A stretch of DNA of 64,000 nt from Promicromonospora soli. GTDB taxonomy: Bacteria; Actinomycetota; Actinomycetes; Actinomycetales; Cellulomonadaceae. This document shows, one piece after another, positions 33,983 through 42,730 of this stretch. Location of the stretch: the NCBI RefSeq assembly GCF_014653785.1, contig NZ_BNAS01000002.1, positions 859,128 through 923,127 on the forward strand. The letters run 5' to 3'. How positions within the stretch are numbered: position 1 is the stretch's first letter; each line of letters starts with the position of its first letter. The notes beneath the pieces were generated by a model. It worked only from the letters and a program-made list of their open reading frames with translations. It was not told where the DNA came from and did not search any database. The position numbers and the translations under genes were made by a program.

Positions 33983-35452
33983 TCAGTCCTTCTTGGTGAC
34001 GTCGGTGGAGCCGGAGCTGGAGCCGTTCGTCGGGCCCGCGAGGTTCGAGATGAGCTGGTGGATGTCCACGCCGGTGAGCTGCTTGATGACGCCCTGGCCC
34101 TCGCCGAGCACGGACGCCACATTCTTCGTGACCGCGGAGGCACCGTCGGTGGAGATCACGGTCATGCCCTGGATCGAGGCGATCGGCTCGGCGGCGGCGC
34201 GGACGATGTCGGGCAGACGCTCGATGAGCTCCTGCACCAGAGCGGCCTCGCCGTACTTGCGCAGCGCCTCCGCCTTGGCGTCGATAGCGGTGGCCTCGGC
34301 GAGACCCTCGGCCTCGACGGCGATGGCCCGCGCCCGGCCCTCGGCCTCGATACCGGCCGCCAGCGCCACCTGCTTGTCGCGCTCGGCCTCACCGGCTCGG
34401 CGCACCGACTCGGCGGAGGCCTCGGCGTCCTGCAGCGCGGCGGTCTTGTTCGCCTCGGCGATGGTGGTGCGCTTGAACGCCTCGGCCTCCGTGGCCGCGT
34501 TGTTGGCGTCACGGCGGGCGTTGGCGCCCTGGACCTCCGCGTAGGCCTGGGCCTCGGCGGGCTTGCGGACCTCGATGTCGAGGCGCTCCTGCTCCACGCG
34601 GGCCTTCTCGGCCATGGCCTCACGCTCCTGCTGGGCCACGAGGCGGTCCTGCTCGGCACGGGCGAGCTGGCCGGCGGCGTCGGCCTCGGCGTTCGCCCTG
34701 TCCGTCTCGGCCTTGATGGTGGCCTTCTTGAGGTCGAGGGCCTTCTGGCGCTCGGCGATCTGCTCGGCCGCCTCGATCACGGCGAACTCCGAGGCCCGGT
34801 TGGCCTCCGCCTCCGACACCTCGGCGAGCTGCCGGGCGTTGGCGGCCTCTGCGCGGCCGAGGTTCGCGAGGTAGTCCGATCCCGGCGTCGAGATGTCGGA
34901 GATGTTCAGCAGATCGACCTGGAGGCCCTGCTCGGAGAGGTCCGTCTTGGTGGACTCCACCACGCGGTCCGACAGGCCCTTACGGTCCGAGATGATCTGC
35001 TCGATGGTCATGTCGCCGACGATCGACCGCAGCGAGCCCTCGAGCGACTCCTTGATGATCTCGGTCAGCAGGTGCTGCTGGGACAGGAAGCGCTGGGCCG
35101 CCCGCCGGACGCCCTCCTCGTCGCCGCGCACCTTGAAGTTGATCGACGCCTTGATCGCGATCTTGATGCGGTTCTTGTCGACACCCTCGACGGTGATGCC
35201 GATCTGCCGCTGCTCCAGGGAGATCGCGAAGCCCTGCTGCAGCACCGGCCACACGAACGCCCGCCCGCCGACCACCACGCGCTGGCTCGCCATCTGCGCC
35301 TCGGACTTGCCCGCGCCGCGGCCCACGATGATCAGCGCCTCGTTCGGCGGCACGCGCCGGATCCGGCTCGCAATGAACGCTAGGACGAGGAAAACAGCGA
35401 GGACGCCCGCCACGACGGCAATAACGCCCACCAGTTGTCCGGTCGTTTCCAT
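33983..35452 (-). CDS. flotillin-like protein
   Basis: A 489-residue SPFH/flotillin membrane scaffold. One N-terminal helix (VGVIAVVAGVLAVFLVLAFIA, given here in part, about residues 6-26), then the SPFH domain (PPNEALIIVGRGAG to about 200), then a long coiled coil (about 200-400) full of Ala/Glu repeats such as EAEANRASEFAVIEAAEQ. Flotillins organise membrane microdomains. The ATG at 35452 follows AGGAG; longer starts add unrelated residues. It lies 99 bp downstream of the NfeD gene, its usual partner. Confidence 0.93.
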   Translation of the reverse strand: METTGQLVGVIAVVAGVLAVFLVLAFIASRIRRVPPNEALIIVGRGAGKSEAQMASQRVVVGGRAFVWPVLQQGFAISLEQRQIGITVEGVDKNRIKIAIKASINFKVRGDEEGVRRAAQRFLSQQHLLTEIIKESLEGSLRSIVGDMTIEQIISDRKGLSDRVVESTKTDLSEQGLQVDLLNISDISTPGSDYLANLGRAEAANARQLAEVSEAEANRASEFAVIEAAEQIAERQKALDLKKATIKAETDRANAEADAAGQLARAEQDRLVAQQEREAMAEKARVEQERLDIEVRKPAEAQAYAEVQGANARRDANNAATEAEAFKRTTIAEANKTAALQDAEASAESVRRAGEAERDKQVALAAGIEAEGRARAIAVEAEGLAEATAIDAKAEALRKYGEAALVQELIERLPDIVRAAAEPIASIQGMTVISTDGASAVTKNVASVLGEGQGVIKQLTGVDIHQLISNLAGPTNGSSSGSTDVTKKD

Positions 35453-35551
35453 GTCGGCTCCTGGGGTTGGGGTTTCGGCCGGACCGACAGCGGTCCCAGC
35501 CGGATATGCGGTTATAGATGGGTTGGGGGAGATCGGCGGCAAGGGCGAGCG

Positions 35552-36025
35552 TCAGCGCACCGGCTCGACCTTTACGCGCGCTCCGTGCTGCTCGACGACG
35601 GCGATGCGGGTGCCCTGCTCGATCGGCTCGTCGGAGAACGCGAGCCGGGTCTCCAGCTCAGTGGCCGCGTCGAGGGACACCTCGCCGTGCCCGCGGTCCA
35701 CGTCGGACGTCACGGTGCCCTGCACGCCCACCAGGGAGACGTGCGCGCCGTCGTTGCCGGCATTGAGGCGCCTGATCAGCACGTTGACCATGATGATCAC
35801 CAGGACGGCGACCGCGAGACCGGCCGGATAGGCCACCCACAGTGGGAGCCCCGAGGAGAGCACCACCATGCCGGTCGCGCCGAACAGCAGCCCGCCTGCA
35901 CCCAGCGTGGTGCCCGAGAGGGCGCCGTCGGCCAGGTCGATGAAGTCGCCGAGCACGAGTGAGGCGAGTGCGAGCGCGAGCCCGAGAAGACCGATGATGA
36001 TGAAGACGAGCATCTCGGGTTCCAT
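35552..36025 (-). CDS. NfeD-like membrane protein
   Basis: 157 residues: an N-terminal helix (VFIIIGLLGLALALASLVLG), two more hydrophobic segments up to about residue 88, and a C-terminal OB-fold (GVQGTVTSDVDRGHGEVSL...GTRIAVVEQHGARVKVEPV). This is the NfeD family that works with flotillin-type SPFH proteins. Upstream of the flotillin gene on the same strand. Start ATG 36025; the ribosome site is weak. Confidence 0.88.
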   Translation of the reverse strand: MEPEMLVFIIIGLLGLALALASLVLGDFIDLADGALSGTTLGAGGLLFGATGMVVLSSGLPLWVAYPAGLAVAVLVIIMVNVLIRRLNAGNDGAHVSLVGVQGTVTSDVDRGHGEVSLDAATELETRLAFSDEPIEQGTRIAVVEQHGARVKVEPVR

Positions 36026-36104
36026 TCGTATTTGGGAAAGTCGGATGCAACGTATCAGGAAGCCTTTTGCTGCATGCGCGATAGAAGGGTGAATTCTTTC
36101 GACG

Positions 36105-37322
36105 CTAACGCTCCGACTGCCTCCGGAGTGTGCGGCTGGCGGCGAGGGTCAGCAGCGTGGCGAACCAAGCCGCGCCGACGGCGATCAGGAAGCCTGCGTG
36201 CGCACCCGCCGTGTCGACGCGCGCCCCGGCGACCGCCGCGCCGAGCGAGGCGCCCATGCCGATCGATGTGCCCACCCACGCCAGCGCCTCGGTGAGCTGG
36301 TGCTTGCCGACCATGTCCTGCACCAGGCCGTTGCCCGTGATGACAGTGGGCGCGATCGCCATCCCCGCAACGAACATCACGATCGCCAGCATCCACAGCG
36401 AGTCCGCCAGGAGAACCAGGGACACGCCGGGGCCGAACGCCGCCATCCCGATGACGAAGCGGCGCGACGCCCGGCTGGTGAAGTGCCGGGCGCCGTAGGC
36501 GAGGCCGGCGACCATCGAGCCGAGCGCGAACACCGCGAGCACCACGCCGGACAGGCCCTTGCTCCCCAGCTCCTCGGCGAACGCCACAGTGGTGACCTCC
36601 ACCGAGCCGAAGATCATGCCCATCGCCACGAAGACGAGCACCATCACCGGCATGCCGGGGATGAGGATGACCGGGCGGTGCCGCACCTCGGCGTCCGGCA
36701 CGACGACTGGGGGCTCGGTTGCGCGCTGCGCCACGAACAGGAGGCCGCCCACCACGGTTGCGAGGCCGGCGAGCACCAGGGCCGACGGCGCCGCGACGGC
36801 CGTCGCGAGCGTCGTGGCGAGCACCGGGCCCACGATGAAGACCAGCTCGTCGATCGATGACTCCAGTGAGTACGCGGTGTGCAGGCGACGCGGGTCGTCG
36901 AGCGCGTGGTTCCACCGGGCGCGGACCATGGAGCCGTACGAGCCCTGGCTCCCGCCGGCGATCGCGGCGAACGGCCACAGCACCCACTCGGGGGCTCCGA
37001 GCACGGCCGCGGTGATGAGGCCGCCTAGACCGACGGCGGACACGGCAAGGGTCGGCAGCAGTACCGTCCGCTGGCCGCGCCGGTCCACCCAGCGTGCGAT
37101 CTGCGGGGCGAGGAACGCCTGGGCCAGCCCCAGTACCGCCGCGACCCGGCCTGCCATCGCGTAGCTGTCGTAGAGACCCTGGACCATGAGCACGGCGCCG
37201 ATCCCGACCATCGACATCGGGAGGCGGGCGAGCGCGCCGGCTGCGGAAAATCTGAGTGCGCCCGGGGTGCGGAGTACTGCCGCGTACGGGTTGGAGCGGG
37301 GTGTAGCAGCGGTCTGGGGCAC
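36105..37322 (-). CDS. MFS transporter
   Basis: 405 residues, 12 predicted helices of the major facilitator superfamily. Motif-A-like sequence is WVDRRGQRTVLLPTLAVS after helix 2; the middle loop is TEPPVVVPDAEVRHRP. Helices are Ala/Val/Gly-rich. It resembles actinobacterial MFS exporters of unknown substrate. The GTG at 37322 gives a sensible cytoplasmic N-terminus. It is 79 bp upstream of nfeD on the same strand and divergent from the GNAT gene. Confidence 0.85.
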   Translation of the reverse strand: MPQTAATPRSNPYAAVLRTPGALRFSAAGALARLPMSMVGIGAVLMVQGLYDSYAMAGRVAAVLGLAQAFLAPQIARWVDRRGQRTVLLPTLAVSAVGLGGLITAAVLGAPEWVLWPFAAIAGGSQGSYGSMVRARWNHALDDPRRLHTAYSLESSIDELVFIVGPVLATTLATAVAAPSALVLAGLATVVGGLLFVAQRATEPPVVVPDAEVRHRPVILIPGMPVMVLVFVAMGMIFGSVEVTTVAFAEELGSKGLSGVVLAVFALGSMVAGLAYGARHFTSRASRRFVIGMAAFGPGVSLVLLADSLWMLAIVMFVAGMAIAPTVITGNGLVQDMVGKHQLTEALAWVGTSIGMGASLGAAVAGARVDTAGAHAGFLIAVGAAWFATLLTLAASRTLRRQSER

Positions 37323-37464
37323 GGATCGAGTGTCCCATCGACCACTGACACTGGTCCTCCTGTTTCCGCGGAGCCGGCTCACCGTCCCCGGGGCGGCGAG
37401 TGGGCGGCGGGGGGCAGATGAGCAGATGTGACACTCGGCAGCTCGGTGGCTCACGATGGGGCCC

Positions 37465-37773
37465 ATGACCGAAGAACCCCAGGTGACAGTGACCGACAAC
37501 CCCGAGAAGTCGCGGTTCGAGGTGAGCGTCGACGGCACGCTGGCCGGCTTTGCCGTCTACGAGAAGGATCCGGGTGCCGTGATCTTCGTGCACACCGAGG
37601 TGTTCCCTGAGTACGAGGGCCGCGGCCTGGCGGGGCAGCTCGCGAAGTCGGCGCTCAGCATGGTGCGCGAGTCGGGCAACAGGATCGTGCCGGTGTGCCC
37701 CTTCATCCGCAGCTATGTGCGCAAGCACGCTCCCGAGTACGACGGCCTGCTGCTGCAGCCAGCCGCGGACTGA
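37465..37773 (+). CDS. GNAT-like N-acetyltransferase (YidJ/Gtn10 type)
   Basis: A small (102 aa) acetyltransferase-fold protein: FEVSVDGTLAGFAVYE, VIFVHTEVFPEYEGRGLAGQLAKSAL (the acetyl-CoA loop is EGRGLAGQL) and VCPFIRSYVRKHAPEY. This matches the YjdJ/GCN5-related group N-acetyltransferase family, which is shorter than usual GNATs. ATG 37465 after GATGGGG; an in-frame ATG at 37456 is possible. Substrate unknown. Confidence 0.87.
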   Translation: MTEEPQVTVTDNPEKSRFEVSVDGTLAGFAVYEKDPGAVIFVHTEVFPEYEGRGLAGQLAKSALSMVRESGNRIVPVCPFIRSYVRKHAPEYDGLLLQPAAD

Positions 37774-37787
37774 GGGGCCGTACCGGT

Positions 37788-37811
37788 GTGAAAAGAAGTT
37801 TCACAACTTCT
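37788..37811. promoter_or_regulatory. overlapping inverted repeats before the glycosidase gene
   Basis: GTGAAA-N5-TTTCAC (37788-37804) overlaps AGAAGT-N6-ACTTCT (37794-37811), both perfect. They lie in the AT-richer 270-bp gap before the DigH-like gene. This may be an operator, or the end signal of the GNAT gene. The rest of 37774-38043 shows no gene. Confidence 0.4.
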
Positions 37812-38043
37812 ATCCCACCGCAAACTTCACATCCAAGGCGACATGTGCGAGAGTTTCCCCACGGCGCCGCCCGGTGGCATTGTTCGTCACCTCAGTGTTC
37901 CCGGATCGGCGCCGGCCAACTTAGCAGCAGCACGACGCAAGACGACGTGACACCACAACACGATGCACCACGGCACCAACCCCCAGCAGCCAGTACCGGA
38001 GGCCAAGTACGTGAGGCACCCCGCCCACCAAGAGGCGACACCC

Positions 38044-39711
38044 ATGCCCGCCTATGCGCGCACGGCGTCGCTTCCGCCGGCAAAGTTGTCAGGGGTGATG
38101 TCGGGCATCGGCCGCCGTGAGTTCCTCACGATGGCGACGGCGGGCACTGCGGCTGCGGCGATCAGCGTGACCATCGCGGCCCTCGACCCGGCCACGGCGC
38201 TCGGCGCACCGGCCATGACGGGGAACGCCACGCCGGAGCCGGCGTCGGACCTGAACCTCAAGCGCGAGCTGCGCGCCATGTGGATCGCGTCCGTGGTCAA
38301 CATCGACTGGCCGTCCACGAGCGGCCTCGACGCCGCCACCCAGCAGGCCGAGTTCCTGCAGTGGCTCGACGTGGCGGAGGAGAACCGGCTGAACGCCGTG
38401 TTCGTGCAGGTCCGGCCCACTGCCGACGCCTTCTACGAGAGCCCGTACGAGCCGTGGTCGCAGTACCTGATGGGCACGCAGGGGCAGCACCCGGGCTACG
38501 ACCCGCTCGCGTTCATGGTCGAGGAGGCGCACAAGCGCAACATCGAGCTGCATGCCTGGTTCAACCCGTACCGCGTCTCGATGCAGACCGACCCGGTGCA
38601 GCTCGTCCCGGACCACCCCGCGCGGCTGCACCCGGACTGGGTGTGGGCGTACGGCGGCAGGCTCTACTTCGACCCGGGCATCCCCGAGGCGCAGGAGCAC
38701 ATCCAGCAGGCGATCCTGCACGCGGTCGAGAACTACGACATCGACGGCGTGCACTTCGACGACTACTTCTACCCGTACCCGGTGGCCGGCCAGACGCTGC
38801 CCGACGCCGGGACGTACGAGCAGTACGGCGAGGGCTTCGACACCATCGAGGACTGGCGCCGCGGGAACGTGGACCGCTTCGTCGAGACGATGAGCCGCCG
38901 CATCAAGGAGACCAAGCCCTGGGTCAAGTTCGGGATCAGCCCGTTCGGCATCTGGCGCAACTCCTCCACCGACCCGCTGGGCTCGGAGACGGGCGGCTCG
39001 GAGTCCTACGACGACCAGTTCGCCGACACCCGCAAGTGGGTGCTCGAGGGCTGGCTCGACTACATCAACCCGCAGATCTACTGGCAGATCGGGCTCGCGG
39101 TCGCCGACTACTCGGCCCTCGTGCCGTGGTGGGCGGAGGTCGCCGCGCAGTCCGGCACGCAGCTCTACATCGGCGAGGCCCTCTACAAGGCGACGAGCGG
39201 GGTCTTCACCGACCCGGACGAGCTCACGAACCACCTCGACCTGTGCCGCGAGGTCAGCCGCGACGTCGGCCCGATCCACGGCAACGTCTACTACTCAGCG
39301 GTGCACGTGCCCGCTGACCCGCAGGGCGCGATGTCGAAGGTGGTCGAGGACCACTACCAGTACCCCGCCCTGGTGCCGCCCATGCCGCACCTGCCGGCGG
39401 CGCCCGTGGTCACCCCGGTCCTCGCCAAGGCGCGCAGGGTGTCCGACGGCGTCAAGATCCACCTCGCCGACATCGGCACCAGGGACGCCAGGGCGACGTC
39501 GTTCGCGGTGTACCGCGTGGCGGGTGCCGCGGACGCCGTGGACACGAACGACCCGGCGAACCTCGTGGGGGCGTTCCGGTCCGCGGGCGGGCGGATCCAG
39601 TCGTGGCTCGATACCTCGGCCGCGCCGGGCACGGATTACACCTATGCCGTCACGGCGCTGGACCGGGTCTGGAACGAGACGGACCCGAGCCAGCCGCGTG
39701 TCACGGAGTAG
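38044..39711 (+). CDS. Tat-exported GHL10/DUF187-type glycosidase (DigH-like)
   Basis: 555 residues. A twin-arginine signal GIGRREFLTMATAGTAAAA (about 20-38) ends near ATALGAPA, so the protein is exported folded. The main domain (about 75-430) is the glycosyl-hydrolase-like 10 barrel: RELRAMWIASVVNIDWPS, FVQVRPTADAFYES, ELHAWFNPYR, and the acidic catalytic strand GVHFDDYFYPY. Related DigH cuts denuded peptidoglycan strands. A C-terminal fibronectin-III-like domain (about 460-555) may bind cell wall. ATG 38044 follows AGAGGCG; an upstream in-frame ATG (37963) gives an unnaturally long leader. Confidence 0.9.
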   Translation: MPAYARTASLPPAKLSGVMSGIGRREFLTMATAGTAAAAISVTIAALDPATALGAPAMTGNATPEPASDLNLKRELRAMWIASVVNIDWPSTSGLDAATQQAEFLQWLDVAEENRLNAVFVQVRPTADAFYESPYEPWSQYLMGTQGQHPGYDPLAFMVEEAHKRNIELHAWFNPYRVSMQTDPVQLVPDHPARLHPDWVWAYGGRLYFDPGIPEAQEHIQQAILHAVENYDIDGVHFDDYFYPYPVAGQTLPDAGTYEQYGEGFDTIEDWRRGNVDRFVETMSRRIKETKPWVKFGISPFGIWRNSSTDPLGSETGGSESYDDQFADTRKWVLEGWLDYINPQIYWQIGLAVADYSALVPWWAEVAAQSGTQLYIGEALYKATSGVFTDPDELTNHLDLCREVSRDVGPIHGNVYYSAVHVPADPQGAMSKVVEDHYQYPALVPPMPHLPAAPVVTPVLAKARRVSDGVKIHLADIGTRDARATSFAVYRVAGAADAVDTNDPANLVGAFRSAGGRIQSWLDTSAAPGTDYTYAVTALDRVWNETDPSQPRVTE

Positions 39712-39714
39712 GCG

Positions 39715-40050
39715 TCAGCGCTCGACCGGGAGCCCCGCGCCCGTCCATGCGATGATGCCGCCGTCGAGGTTCGTCGCCTCGAAGCCCACCGCGTCGTTGA
39801 GCCACTGCGTTGCCCGCGCCGAGCGGCCGCCGGAGTGGCACATGACCAGGATCTGCGTGTCGGCGTCGAGCTCGCCGTACCGCGCCGGCAGGTCGCTCAG
39901 CGGGATGTGAACGGCGCCCGGGGCGTGGCCGGCTTCCCACTCGTCCTGCTCGCGCACGTCCAGGAGCGTGGACCCGGCGGGGACGGGGGAGGTCGAGTCG
40001 AGCTCGCTGGGGTGAACCGAGGGAACCTCGGGCAACATCGGCGGGAACAT
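39715..40050 (-). CDS. single-domain rhodanese
   Basis: 111 residues: a rhodanese fold (GlpE/YgaP type) with LLDVREQDEWEAGHAPGAVHIPL and the active-site Cys in MCHSGGRSARAT. It moves sulfur from a donor such as thiosulfate to a thiol acceptor. It is convergent with the glycosidase gene, 3 bp apart, and divergent from pgm. ATG 40050 preferred; a second in-frame ATG lies 12 bp downstream. Confidence 0.9.
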   Translation of the reverse strand: MFPPMLPEVPSVHPSELDSTSPVPAGSTLLDVREQDEWEAGHAPGAVHIPLSDLPARYGELDADTQILVMCHSGGRSARATQWLNDAVGFEATNLDGGIIAWTGAGLPVER

Positions 40051-40129
40051 GGGCTCCAGCCTACGACGACGTCGGCCAGGTCATGGCTGACGGCGACGGA
40101 CCCGCCCGGTACCTGGCAGTATCGGCTGC

Positions 40130-41827
40130 ATGGATGCGCGTGCCGGAACCCCTGCCCAGCCCAGCGACCTCATCGACGTCGACCAGGTGGTCGGCGCCTA
40201 CTACGACCTATCGCCGGACCCGGGCGACCCCGGCCAGCAGGTCGTGTTCGGCACGTCCGGCCACCGTGGGTCGAGCCTGGACCATGCCTTCAACGAGGCC
40301 CACATCGTCGCGATGACCGCCGCGATAGTGGAGTACCGGCGCGGGCAGGGCACGGACGGCCCGCTGTTCATCGGGCGGGACACGCACGCGCTGTCCCTCC
40401 CGGCCTGGCAGACGGCGCTCGAGGTGCTCGCCGCGGCCGACGTCGACGTGATGGTCGACGCGCGCGACTCGTGGACGCCGACGCCCGCCGTCAGCCAGTC
40501 GATCCTGCTGCACAACCAGACGCGGTTCGCCGAGGGGACCCCCGGCCTGGCGGCGCCCGGGGCGGGCCTGGCGGACGGGATAGTGGTGACGCCGTCGCAC
40601 AACCCGCCGCGCGACGGCGGCTTCAAGTACAACCCGCCGCACGGCGGCCCCGCTGACTCCGACGCGACCGGGTGGATCGCGGACCGGGCCAACGAGATCC
40701 TGCGCACCGGCGTCGGCCAGGTGAAGCGGGTGCAGCTCGAGGAGGCGCTCGCGGCCGAGAGCACGCACCGCCACGACTTCCTGTCCTCGTACGTGGACGA
40801 CCTCGCGAGCGTGCTCGACCTGGAGGCCATCCGCACGTCCGGGGTGCGCATCGGCGCTGACCCGCTGGGCGGGGCTTCGGTCGAGTACTGGGGCGCGATC
40901 GCCGAACGGTACGACCTCGACCTCACCGTCGTGAACCCTCAGGTCGACCCCCGCTGGGCGTTCATGACGCTCGACTGGGACGGCAAGATCCGCATGGACT
41001 GCAGCTCGCCGTACGCGATGGCATCGCTCGTGGAGAAGATGACCGGGCCCGACGCGGGGGCGGCCGGCGAGGCGCCGTTCGACGTCGCGACCGGCAACGA
41101 CGCCGACTCCGACCGGCACGGCATCGTCACGGCCGACGGCCTCATGAACCCCAACCACTTCCTCGCCGTGGCCATCGAGTACCTCTACGGCGGTGCGCGT
41201 CCCAGCTGGCCAACGGGCGCCGCGATCGGCAAGACGCTCGTGTCGTCCGCGCTCATCGACCGGGTGGCCGGCGGCCTGAACCGGCGCCTCGTGGAGGTGC
41301 CGGTCGGCTTCAAGTGGTTCGTCCCTGGCCTGCTCTCGGGCGAGGTGGGTTTCGGCGGCGAGGAGTCAGCGGGCGCGTCGTTCCTCCGCAAGGACGGCCG
41401 CGTCTGGTCCACCGACAAGGACGGGATCCTGCTCGCGCTGCTCGCCTCGGAGATCATGGCGACGACGGGCAGGTCGCCGTCGGAGCACCACACCTCGCAG
41501 GTCGAGCGGTACGGCGAGAGCTGGTACGCCCGCGTCGACGCCGCCGCCACGCGGGAGCAGAAGGCTCGTCTCGGCGTGCTGTCGTCGTCGGACGTCACGT
41601 CCAAGACGCTCGCCGGGCAGGACATCACGGCGACGCTCACCGAGGCGCCTGGCAACGGCGCGAAGATCGGCGGGCTCAAGGTCACGACGGCCGACGCGTG
41701 GTTCGCCGCCCGGCCGAGCGGAACCGAGGACGTCTACAAGATCTATGCGGAGTCGTTCGTGTCCGCCGAGCACCTCACCGAGGTGCAGGCCGCCGCGAAG
41801 GCGCTGGTCGACGAGGCGCTCGCCTGA
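40130..41827 (+). CDS. pgm: phosphoglucomutase (alpha-D-glucose phosphate-specific)
   Basis: 565 residues. Interconverts glucose 1-phosphate and glucose 6-phosphate. The phosphoserine loop is [11 protein letters not shown], the metal loop [10 protein letters not shown], the sugar loop GGEESAGAS and the phosphate-binding end [13 protein letters not shown]-terminal [11 protein letters not shown] is characteristic of the Pgm subfamily. Alone on its strand, ended by the hairpin at 41832. Start ATG 40130. Confidence 0.96.
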   Translation: MDARAGTPAQPSDLIDVDQVVGAYYDLSPDPGDPGQQVVFGTSGHRGSSLDHAFNEAHIVAMTAAIVEYRRGQGTDGPLFIGRDTHALSLPAWQTALEVLAAADVDVMVDARDSWTPTPAVSQSILLHNQTRFAEGTPGLAAPGAGLADGIVVTPSHNPPRDGGFKYNPPHGGPADSDATGWIADRANEILRTGVGQVKRVQLEEALAAESTHRHDFLSSYVDDLASVLDLEAIRTSGVRIGADPLGGASVEYWGAIAERYDLDLTVVNPQVDPRWAFMTLDWDGKIRMDCSSPYAMASLVEKMTGPDAGAAGEAPFDVATGNDADSDRHGIVTADGLMNPNHFLAVAIEYLYGGARPSWPTGAAIGKTLVSSALIDRVAGGLNRRLVEVPVGFKWFVPGLLSGEVGFGGEESAGASFLRKDGRVWSTDKDGILLALLASEIMATTGRSPSEHHTSQVERYGESWYARVDAAATREQKARLGVLSSSDVTSKTLAGQDITATLTEAPGNGAKIGGLKVTTADAWFAARPSGTEDVYKIYAESFVSAEHLTEVQAAAKALVDEALA

Positions 41828-41831
41828 GCTT

Positions 41832-41878
41832 CGCTGGTCGAGCCTGTCGAGACCCTGATTTCGGCAGGTCGACCAGCG
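41832..41878. terminator. bidirectional terminator with GGTCGAG core
   Basis: CGCTGGTCGA (41832-41841) pairs with 41869-41878, and CCTG/CAGG continues inward after a one-base bulge. It is between the convergent pgm and TetR genes and carries the same GGTCGAGCCTGTCGAG core as 33932. Confidence 0.78.
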
Positions 41879-41909
41879 AGGTGCGAGCTGGTGACCGGTG
41901 CCCGACGGC

Positions 41910-42605
41910 TCAGTCGGCGGTCGTCACGAGGAGGTTGACGAGCTCGGTCAGGACGGCGGTGTCGGGCGCGGCATCGCCGTCCTCCGACGTGGGGTTCGCG
42001 GCCACGGCGGCCCGCGCGGAGGACTCGTAGATGCTGAGCAGCAGGTCGACCGCCGTGCGCTCTTCGACCGTGAACCGCAGGCCGCAGCTGTCGAGGATCC
42101 GGCGGATCGCAGCGCCGAGCTCGGCCCGGAGCCTCTCCTCCTGGGCGAGGAACGGCCGGCCGATAGCGGGGTCGCGCATCGCGAGCAGCTCGAGCTCGGC
42201 GCGCATCAGCGCCCACTGCCGCGCGTCCCCGGGGTCCGTGACCACCACCGAGAGGATGGTGCGGATCGCCTCGTAGTCCACGACGCCGCCACGGATGAGG
42301 TCCGGCTCGACCTCCTTGCCGACCGACTCCAGGGAGGCGAGCTGCCGGCGCATCGCCCGTTCGGCGAGCGCGAGGAACAGCTCCTCCTTGCTGCTGAAGT
42401 TCGAGTAGAAGGCTCCGCGGGTGAACCCGGCGGCCTCGCAGACCGCTTCGATCGACGCGCCGCGGATGCCGTGGTCCGCGAAGACGGCGAAGGCGGCGTC
42501 GAGCAGGCGCTCGCGGGTTCGTTCACGTCGCGGCGTCAGGGCCGTGGCGAGCGCTCGCTCGACCGACGACCCGGAGTCGACGTCGGTGGCGGACTCGGTG
42601 GTCAC
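41910..42605 (-). CDS. TetR-family regulator
   Basis: 231 residues. The N-terminal TetR HTH is typical (RERLLDAAFAVFADHGIRG, then EAVCEAAGFTRGAFYSNF, about 35-85), followed by an all-helical ligand domain. It faces the MMPL-YhgE export operon across two palindromes and should repress it until a toxic ligand binds. GTG 42605 has a CGAGGAGC ribosome site. Confidence 0.9.
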   Translation of the reverse strand: MTTESATDVDSGSSVERALATALTPRRERTRERLLDAAFAVFADHGIRGASIEAVCEAAGFTRGAFYSNFSSKEELFLALAERAMRRQLASLESVGKEVEPDLIRGGVVDYEAIRTILSVVVTDPGDARQWALMRAELELLAMRDPAIGRPFLAQEERLRAELGAAIRRILDSCGLRFTVEERTAVDLLLSIYESSARAAVAANPTSEDGDAAPDTAVLTELVNLLVTTAD

Positions 42606-42639
42606 AAGTAGCTCCTCGGGGTCAAGAACTGAGTCTATC

Positions 42640-42690
42640 AATACGACGCCCGTATTCGATGCACTCATGTATCGGATACAGTGGTGCATC
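42640..42690. promoter_or_regulatory. two TetR-type palindromes between tetR and the MMPL gene
   Basis: AATACG-N5-CGTATT (42640-42656) is perfect. TGTATC-G-GATACA (42668-42680) is also perfect and sits inside outer arms GATGCAC (42658-42664) and GTGCATC (42684-42690) with the same centre at 42674. The sites lie 35-63 bp from the tetR start and 41-75 bp from the MMPL start. Confidence 0.7.
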
Positions 42691-42730
42691 AAAGCGCCCT
42701 GCCGTCCCCCGCCTCGTCCCAGGAGTGTGC

